Assembly (NCBI GenBank): GCA_023150945.1
Contig: JAKLJX010000032.1
Coordinates: 1-60,145, forward strand
Reading direction: 5' to 3'
DNA length: 60,145 bases
Source of the DNA: a bacterium
GTDB lineage: Bacteria > Zhuqueibacterota > Zhuqueibacteria > Zhuqueibacterales > Zhuqueibacteraceae
Within the stretch, counting starts at the first letter, position 1; every line of letters begins with the position of its first letter. Made by a program: the position numbers and the translations under genes. Below the pieces are notes generated by a model. That model had not been told where the DNA came from and made no database searches. It saw only the letters and a list, made by a program, of their open reading frames with translations. Of this stretch, positions 53,840 to 60,145 are shown in pieces.

Positions 53840-56800
53840 TTATGCGGTCTGTGCCGCAGGCGTGCCGTTGCTGTGGCGCCCAAACTTCAAATACAAGCTC
53901 GGCACCACAAACAGATTGAGCAGCGTCGAAGTGATCAAACCGCCGAGAATGACCACGGCCATCGGATGCTCGATCTCGTTTCCGGGAATCGCGCCCGCGA
54001 TCACCAGGGGGATCAGCGCCAAGCCGGTGGTCGAGGCGGTCATCAAGATCGGCGCCAGCCGTTCTTTGGCCCCGCGCAGCACCAGACCGACGCCAAAGGT
54101 TTCACCTTCTTGCTCTTCGAGGTGCTGGAAGTGATTGATCATCAGGATGCCGTTGCGCGCCGAGATTCCCAAAACCGTGAGGAATCCGACCATCGAACCG
54201 AGCGAAATAACGCCGTCGCCCAGCCAGGCTGCCAGCACGCCGCCGACCAAAGCCGAGGGCAACAGCAAGAAGGACAGCGTTGCCAGACGCCCGTTCTTGA
54301 AAGAAGTATGCAGGAAGAAGAAAATGGCGATGCCGGCAATGATCGAAAAGATAAGCATCTTACGCTGGACAGCCTGCCGCTCGGTGTACTCTCCCAGCAG
54401 CACGGGATAGTACTCCTGCGGAAACTCGACAGTTGCCAACGCTGCTTCGACGTCCGCATAGACGTCGCCGAGATCACGGCCCTTGACATTGCCGCCCACG
54501 TCGATGCGGCGCTTGAGGTGTTCACGATTAACCACATTCGGCGTGGGCGCGACGCGCACCTCGGCGACCTCTTGCAACTGCACGTGACCGCCACCGGGAA
54601 CGTCGAGCAACATTTCCTTGATATCGGTCACGCTGTTGCGTGCCGAGGGAATGCTCCACACATTCACGTCGTACGTGCGGTTGCCGATGTGAATGTCACC
54701 CGCCTCTTCACCGGCGATCATCGTAGTGGCCATGCGGCGAACGTCACCTGGCTTGAGGCCGTATTTCTGCGCCTTGACGAGATCCACCTTGACTTCAATC
54801 TGAGGAATCTTCTCCTGAAACGAGAAGTGCAGTTCGACGATGCCGGGAACTTTCGACAAGGCCTCTTTTACTTCCGCGGCCTTTTGGCCGAGCACATCCA
54901 GATCCGTGCCAAAGATGCGCACCACAATGGCTTCCGAGGTTCCGGTTAACACCTCGCGAATGCGTTCTTTGAGATAAGTTTGTACATCGCGATAGATTCC
55001 GGGATAGCCATCGACCGTGGTCTGAATTGCTTCCAGCGTCTTGTCATAGTCCACCTTCGGGTCAATACTAACCCAGTGTTCGGCGAAATACATACCGACG
55101 ACTTCATCCATGATCAACGCTTGCCCGATGTGCGAGCCCAGGTTGAGCACGCCGGGAATTTCGAGCAGTTCCTCGGCGCTTTGAATGCTGATGCGTTGCA
55201 TTTCCGGCCATGAGGTTCCGGGTTTGGTCAGCCAGTGCATCAGGAAATCTCTCTCCTTAAAGTCAGGAAGTAATGACTGACCGAGCCGCGGATAGATCAA
55301 AAGGCCGCCCAGAAGAAAGACGCCGACTGTGGCATAGGCCATGCCCGGTTTTTTGACAATTTTCGTCAGCAGCGAATCGTAGCCGCGCTGCAGCCAGCGG
55401 GTGAGCGGAGACTCGCGGTGCTCCAACGGCACGTTGCGTAACAGCAGAAAACTCATCGCCGGCGTAACAGTCAACGCGACCACCATGGAGGCTCCAATCG
55501 CTATCGCGTAAGAGAGGGCTAGCGGCTTAAAAAATGCGCCGGACAAACCTTCCATCACGAAGACCGGCCACAACGCCGCTATCTCGATTAGCGACGAGAA
55601 GATGATCGCGTGGCGTACTTCATACGAGGCTTCAAGAATAAGCCTCCCGAACGAAGTTTTCCGGCCCTCTTTTCGAGCCTCACGCAAACGCCGCACGATG
55701 TTTTCGACGTCGACAATTGCGTCATCGACCACGGCGCCTAAGGCGATTACCAGACCGGCCAGTACCATGGTGTTGATTGTGGTTCCCTGCCAGTGAAACA
55801 CCATCAAAGCCGCCATCAACGACAAGGGAATCGCCGTACAACTAATCAATGCCGTGCGCCACTCGTAGAGAAAGGCAAAAAGAATGACAATCACCAGCAA
55901 TGCCGCAATGAGCAACGCCTTGTTGAGATTGTCAATGGACATCTCGATGAAGGTGGCCGGGCGGAAGATGGCGGCGTCGATCTCCACGTCCGGCAGGCCG
56001 GGCCGCATGGCATCAATCGCCTTTTCCACCTCTTGTGTCACACGCAGCGTGTTGCCCCAGGGGAATTTTTCCACGATGAGCAGCAGGCCGATACCATCGT
56101 TGACGATGCCTTCGCCGATCATGGGCTGATGCCCCATGACGACCTCGGCCACGTCTTTCAGGTACAGTTGCTGGCCGTTTCTGACCGCAACCGGCATTTC
56201 ACCCAAGTCCTTTGCCGTAACATTTTCATAATCTTTGACCAAGGGCAGAACGTGCCGGACTTGCAAGCGTTGATTCGGCGTATCGATCCAGCCGCCGGAG
56301 CCGACATGGTGCCCCTCAGAAAACTGGAACAACCCGACATCCAAAGCAGAAGTCGTGGCTTCCATTACTTCATCCAGCGTCACTTTGTGCTTCTTCATCC
56401 ACTCCGGCACAACGTTCACCTGGAACATTTCAATGCGCTCACCCCAAATGGCAATATTGGCCACACCGGGAACGCGCAATAACCGTTGGCGGATCGTCCA
56501 GTAGGTGATCATCGATAAATCAACTACCGACTTGGTTTTGGAGGAGATTCCGATCTTCAACATACGGCTCGTCGCCGAGAGCGGCGGCAGCATAATCGGC
56601 GGCGCGGCCCAGGTCGGCAGAATCGGCGATATCGTGGTCAGGCGCTCGTGAACATTTTGCCGCGCCAGCAGCAAATCAGTGCCTGCCTCGAAGTACATTT
56701 TAATGGCAGACAAATCCGGAACCGATTTGGAGCGCATGACGGTCATTCCGGGGATTCCGGCAAGCACCTGTTCCAGCGGAACGGTTACCAGAGATTCGAC

Positions 56801-56980
56801 TTCTTCCGGAGAAAGCCCGAGGCAGATGGTCTGAACTTCGACCATCGGCGGGGCAAACTCAGGGAAGACGTCCACTGGCATCTTGCCAAGTTGCCCGATG
56901 CCGAAGTACATCAGTCCCGCGGCGACGGCAATCACCAGGAACCGAAACTTCAGGCTCGTTCCAACAATCCATCGCATCAT
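53840..56980 (-). CDS. Heavy-metal-efflux-type RND permease (CusA/CzcA-like)
   Basis: A 1046-residue proton-driven inner-membrane pump. It opens with helix 1 and the typical [20 protein letters not shown], then [20 protein letters not shown], which mark the CzcA/CusA group. Helix 4 has [23 protein letters not shown] with the charged residues of the proton pathway. The second loop and helices 8-12 are complete. A GAGG site lies before ATG 56980. No full adaptor is beside it; a 142-residue mini-adaptor gene is 265 bases upstream. The metal is unknown; a Cu, Ag, Zn, Co or Cd exporter is likely. Confidence 0.88.
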   Translation of the reverse strand: MMRWIVGTSLKFRFLVIAVAAGLMYFGIGQLGKMPVDVFPEFAPPMVEVQTICLGLSPEEVESLVTVPLEQVLAGIPGMTVMRSKSVPDLSAIKMYFEAGTDLLLARQNVHERLTTISPILPTWAAPPIMLPPLSATSRMLKIGISSKTKSVVDLSMITYWTIRQRLLRVPGVANIAIWGERIEMFQVNVVPEWMKKHKVTLDEVMEATTSALDVGLFQFSEGHHVGSGGWIDTPNQRLQVRHVLPLVKDYENVTAKDLGEMPVAVRNGQQLYLKDVAEVVMGHQPMIGEGIVNDGIGLLLIVEKFPWGNTLRVTQEVEKAIDAMRPGLPDVEIDAAIFRPATFIEMSIDNLNKALLIAALLVIVILFAFLYEWRTALISCTAIPLSLMAALMVFHWQGTTINTMVLAGLVIALGAVVDDAIVDVENIVRRLREARKEGRKTSFGRLILEASYEVRHAIIFSSLIEIAALWPVFVMEGLSGAFFKPLALSYAIAIGASMVVALTVTPAMSFLLLRNVPLEHRESPLTRWLQRGYDSLLTKIVKKPGMAYATVGVFLLGGLLIYPRLGQSLLPDFKERDFLMHWLTKPGTSWPEMQRISIQSAEELLEIPGVLNLGSHIGQALIMDEVVGMYFAEHWVSIDPKVDYDKTLEAIQTTVDGYPGIYRDVQTYLKERIREVLTGTSEAIVVRIFGTDLDVLGQKAAEVKEALSKVPGIVELHFSFQEKIPQIEVKVDLVKAQKYGLKPGDVRRMATTMIAGEEAGDIHIGNRTYDVNVWSIPSARNSVTDIKEMLLDVPGGGHVQLQEVAEVRVAPTPNVVNREHLKRRIDVGGNVKGRDLGDVYADVEAALATVEFPQEYYPVLLGEYTERQAVQRKMLIFSIIAGIAIFFFLHTSFKNGRLATLSFLLLPSALVGGVLAAWLGDGVISLGSMVGFLTVLGISARNGILMINHFQHLEEQEGETFGVGLVLRGAKERLAPILMTASTTGLALIPLVIAGAIPGNEIEHPMAVVILGGLITSTLLNLFVVPSLYLKFGRHSNGTPAAQTA

Positions 56981-56989
56981 AGCGAACCT

Positions 56990-57245
56990 CTATGATTGAT
57001 TTTTTTCAAAGCAAAGTTGAAAGTTTGAGAAACTGCTTGTCGCTGGTTTCTGGTTGCTGGTATACTGTTTTACTTCAATTCCGTAGTCCTGCCCCCTTGT
57101 GGGGCATTGCTGTAACCGCGACCTCATGGTTTTTGACCTCCGCCCACAAGGGTCGGGGACTAGAAAACCTGCGCAATACGAATCTTTCAAAACCAGCAAC
57201 GAGCAACCAACGACCAGCAACAAGCGACCAGCAACCAACAACCAG
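56990..57245. repeat. palindromic and simple-repeat intergenic region
   Basis: The gap between the RND and mini-adaptor genes is repetitive. Right part (57192-57245) is built from ACCAGCAAC/CGACCAGCAAC-type units; its complement lies at about 57036-57060 (GTCGCTGGTTTCTGGTTGCT). Between them is a second inverted pair: CCCTTGTGGGGCA near 57091 and GCCCACAAGGGTCGGGGA near 57143. The block could fold into nested hairpins and looks like a dispersed palindromic element plus a microsatellite. Confidence 0.65.
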
Positions 57246-57674
57246 TTAATGTCCAACCTTGAACTCGGTCCCGTACAGCTCGGCAACAGCAACAGTTGCG
57301 ATCGTCGTGCCCGCCGGCGGACCGGAATTCAGAGTCACTGTATCCCCCGTAATTCTATCGATATCGACTTTGTGGCGAACGTATGTGCGCGGTGCCGGGC
57401 TGGTATAGACCCAGGTTTCTCCCTTCGGATCGTAGATCAGCGAAGAATACGGCACCACGGTCTTACCGCCCTGCTCGCGCACAGTTTCGGTTTGAACATC
57501 GAGCCGTTTTACGGCTTGCTCGGTTAGCGTCACTTTCTTGACGTCCGATCCGGGAATGGCTTCAACTTCAGCCGGGTGTTCGGCATGGTGGCCGGCATGA
57601 TGCCTTTGACACGCGGTGATTTGCAGACCGACGATAAGCAGTGCTGCAATCATCAAACGGCTCAGATTCTTCAT
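57246..57674 (-). CDS. His-rich stand-alone RND-adaptor-like (mini-MFP) lipoprotein
   Basis: A 142-residue lipoprotein (signal ending ITAC; Cys at residue 22). Directly after it comes a His-rich stretch (CQRHHAGHHAEHPAEVE) suited to bind metal. The rest has VTLTEQAVKRLDVQTETV, then VVPYSSLIYDPKGETWVY and VDIDRITGDTVTLNSGPPAG, that is, the terminal beta-barrel/membrane-proximal part of an adaptor without lipoyl or hairpin domains. It shares a pattern with the protein at 48709-49386. It lies between two CusA-like pump genes, same strand. Function: possibly a metal-delivering or seal component; inferred. Confidence 0.68.
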   Translation of the reverse strand: MKNLSRLMIAALLIVGLQITACQRHHAGHHAEHPAEVEAIPGSDVKKVTLTEQAVKRLDVQTETVREQGGKTVVPYSSLIYDPKGETWVYTSPAPRTYVRHKVDIDRITGDTVTLNSGPPAGTTIATVAVAELYGTEFKVGH

Positions 57675-57771
57675 CGTTCTCTCCTTTGCGTTGTATGCTG
57701 GTTAAGAGCAGGCGGCTAGCGCCCGTCTCAATCAGGTCATTCTGTCGGAATCTTTTTTGATTTGTCATCAA

Positions 57772-57802
57772 GCCTTGGCTGGGAATTTCACCCAGCCAAG
57801 GC
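57772..57802 (-). terminator. hairpin after the truncated RND gene
   Basis: GCCTTGGCTGGG (57772-57783) pairs perfectly with CCCAGCCAAGGC (57791-57802) around a seven-base loop. It begins 14 bases after the stop of the minus-strand pump gene at 57817. It is strong, but no clean T run follows on that strand, so it may act as a pause/stability hairpin. Confidence 0.5.
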
Positions 57803-57816
57803 CATCAGAAGCGTAC

Positions 57817-60096
57817 TCACATCGCAGGCTCGGCTTTTCCGCTCTCTCTCATTTGCGCCATCGCCTCGCGCATTTCTTCTTCGGTGACGACCGTGATGGG
57901 CAGATCGAGATCGGGTTCACGTTTCGCGCCAAAGAGCAAGTACATGGCAGGCACGCCGGCCAGGCTGTACAAGGTCGAGGTGATCAAGCCACCGACTACG
58001 ACAACGGCCAGCGGTTGGGCGATTTCAAGACCGGCGATGTTACCGGCAAACGCCAGCGGCAAGAACACCAGCGCAAGCGCGACTGCCGTCAACAAGATGG
58101 GGCCAGCATGCTCGCGTGTGGCGTGTTGCACCAATTCGGCGCCAAACTGTTCACCCTCGCGCTCAAGACGCCGGTAGCGGCTGACCAACGACATGCTGTT
58201 GCGCGCGGTCAGGCCGAACACCGCAAATAATGCCACGATCGCGCCAAAGGAAACCGAACCGCCGGTGGTCAACCAGGCCGCCAGAGCGCCGCCAGCGAGT
58301 GACATCGGCAGGGTCACAAACACAACCGTCGCCAGGCGCCAACTCTGGAAGAACACTTGCAGCAGCAGGAAGATGCCAATGGCAGCGGCAATCGCGAAGG
58401 CGATCACGCGGTTTTGGGCAGCGAGCCGCTCCGCATACTGCCCTAATAGCTCAGCGCGATATTCGAGTGGAAAATCGATTTGGTCAATGCCGCTTTCGAT
58501 ATCGGCTGCGATAGCGGCAAGATCACGGCCGCGCACGTCGGCAACCACGTCAACGCGGCGCGCGACTGCGTCACGGTAGATTGCGGCTTCGCCCGGCATG
58601 ATGCGCACATGAGCAACGTCTTGCAGGCGCACATGGCCGCCTTCGGGCCGGTCGATGAGAAGATTGGAAACACTTTCGACGCTATGGCGCACACTGGGCG
58701 CGCCCCACACGACGACGTCGAACACTTTCTGTTCTTCGAAAAGGCTGCCGACCACAATGCCCGAGACCAAGGACGTCGCGGCCCGGCGCACATCGCCAGG
58801 CTTTAGACCATATTGCTTGGCCCGTTCGATATCGACTTCGATTTCCAACGTCGGCATTTCTTCGGGATATTGCACCTGGGGATTGACAATGCCGCTCACC
58901 TTCGAGAGCATGTTCTGAACTTCTTCCGCCTTTTTGATGATCATATCCGTGTTTTCGCCATAAACACGCACGATCAAGTTTTCGCCGGTACCGGAAAGTT
59001 CCTCTCTCACCTTCAATTCACTATAAGTCAAAACTTCCGGTGATAATCCCGGATATCCGCTCACCACTTCCTGAACGCGCGCGACCGCGGCATCATAGTC
59101 GGCGGCAGGATCAATGCTGATCCAAATTTCACTGTCGTTGATGTTGGTGTGCTTATCCGACATAATCGCACGGCCAATATGTGAGCTGACATTGCGGACG
59201 CCGGAAATAGAGCGCAACTCACGGCTGGCCAGAGTTGTGATGCGAGTCATCGCCGGATGGGAAGTGGCCGGGCTGCCGGCCATGCGGACCACCAGGTCTG
59301 TCTCTTTAAAATCCGGCAGCAAAGATTCTTGACGCAAGAAGGCCAGGGACAGCAAGCCCACCAACGCCAGCACGCAGGCTGTAACAAACGCCGGGCGCGG
59401 GGCACGAGCCGCCCAGCCAAACAGGCCGGTGTAAAGGCCACGCAATACGCCCATAGCGGGAGAGTCGCCGGCCTGAAGTGATCCCTTGCGCAACAACAGC
59501 AGGCTCAACGCCGGAGTGATGGTTAAGGCAACCGCTAATGAGGCCAGCAAGGCCAAAATGTAGGAATTTGCCACCGGTTGCCAAAGCGCGCCGGAAACGC
59601 CTTCCAAAAGCAAAAGCGGCACCGCGGTTAACACCAGGATTGCTGTCGCGTAAAGCAAGGGGCTCCGTGTTTCGGTGACGGCTTCGTAAATAATGTTCGA
59701 GGTGGATTTGCCGCTACGCTCTTCGCGCGACTGGCGCAAACGCCGAACGATGTTTTCGACGCCGACGATGGCGTCATCGATAAGGGCAACCAAACCGATC
59801 ATCAATCCGGCAATAATCATCATGTTAATTTCGACACCGCGCAGGTAGAGTACGCCTGCCGCGACGATGGCAGACACCACCACGCTTACGGAGGAGATTA
59901 GGGCCGTGCGCCAATTGAAGAAAAAGGCGAAAAGCGTCAGAATCATGAGAATGCCGCTGATCAGCAACGTCGAAGACAAATTGTTGACGGCCAGATCGAG
60001 GAAGGTTGCCGGACGAAACAACGTGGGATCCATTTCCACGCCGGCAAGGCCGTGACGCAGGGCAGCTAAGGGCCCGTTAAAAAACAAAGTATACAA
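57817..60096 (-). pseudogene. 5'-truncated CusA/CzcA-like RND permease gene
   Basis: The frame encodes 759 residues corresponding to about residue 330 to the end of a CzcA/CusA pump: it enters at LAALRHGLAGVEMDPTLFRP (equivalent to [15 protein letters not shown] in the full pump at 53840-56980), then the helix-4 segment [17 protein letters not shown], and keeps the second half intact. The first third (helix 1 and most of the first periplasmic loop) is missing. Homology stops around 60070-60075 and an in-frame TAA lies at 60109-60111, so the truncation is not just the window edge. The first nine residues after TTG 60096 look unrelated. It is probably a relic, though expression from the TTG is not excluded. 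Confidence 0.6.
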
Positions 60097-60145
60097 TTCT
60101 GAAGGTGCTTAATTTCGGGGCTTGATTGTGTAATTCCATTCGCCG

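Noticed and set aside
60097-60145. Remains of an insertion sequence at the truncated pump junction
   Set aside because: Only about 50 bases are available and no terminal repeat or transposase frame can be recognised; left as an open question.

Overview
This 60,145-base window looks like chromosome from a GC-rich, Gram-negative bacterium. The outer membrane is shown by an LptD homologue, TolC-type and porin-like barrels, several lipoproteins and tripartite-style efflux pumps. Two perfectly readable sigma70-type promoters (TTGACT / TATATT) stand before tRNA genes, which argues against Bacteroidota proper, whose promoters differ. A GGGP-synthase-family gene, a BatA-like VWA protein and a propeller protein would fit another FCB-related lineage such as KSB1 or Calditrichota. 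That placement is inference and not certain.

The first half is housekeeping. Positions 1-3700 hold a translation block: four serine tRNAs (UGA, GCU, CGA, GGA, enough for all six serine codons), gltX followed at once by tRNA-Gln(CUG) and tRNA-Glu(CUC), tRNA-Arg(ACG) next to tadA (the enzyme that edits it), tRNA-Ala(CGC) and the small SRP RNA. Then follow dnaX-ybaB-recR, pgsA-pgpA, cinA-thpR-recA-recX, two tiny membrane-protein genes and alaS (3900-15357). After these come a GGGP-synthase homologue, a PHP phosphatase, a DUF1801 gene, a BatA-like protein, hflX, a sigma54 response regulator, a propeller protein, rarA, lptD and parAB (to 31503). Decay and repeats are scattered among them: a tandem pair of about 100-bp palindromic elements (8154-8370), a frameshifted HicA-like remnant (about 12030-12250), a six-base microsatellite (21462-21592) and a nucleotidyltransferase-like gene broken by one in-frame TAG (25214).

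The second half (31.5-60.1 kb) is a cell-envelope region. It has a phosphodiesterase plus NCS1 permease pair, then a CusRS-like two-component system facing a small secreted FMN-binding-like protein and a TolC/adaptor/RND operon. A minus-strand series from 52008 to 44283 encodes an ABC exporter whose permease carries an extra periplasmic domain, a stand-alone mini-adaptor lipoprotein, several secreted proteins, an outer-membrane barrel and a phosphoesterase. Further right, also on the minus strand, lie a porin-like barrel, a complete heavy-metal-type RND pump, a second His-rich mini-adaptor and a 5'-truncated second RND pump.

The most interesting signal is regulatory. The direct repeat TTCAG-N6-TTCAG, with 11-bp periodicity as expected for OmpR-family regulators, occurs before the two-component operon itself, before the divergent FMN-binding-like gene, before the barrel gene at 47431 and before the ABC operon at 52008. 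This ties the scattered envelope loci into one probable regulon. Functions are inferred from motifs and recalled family features only; no database search was run.
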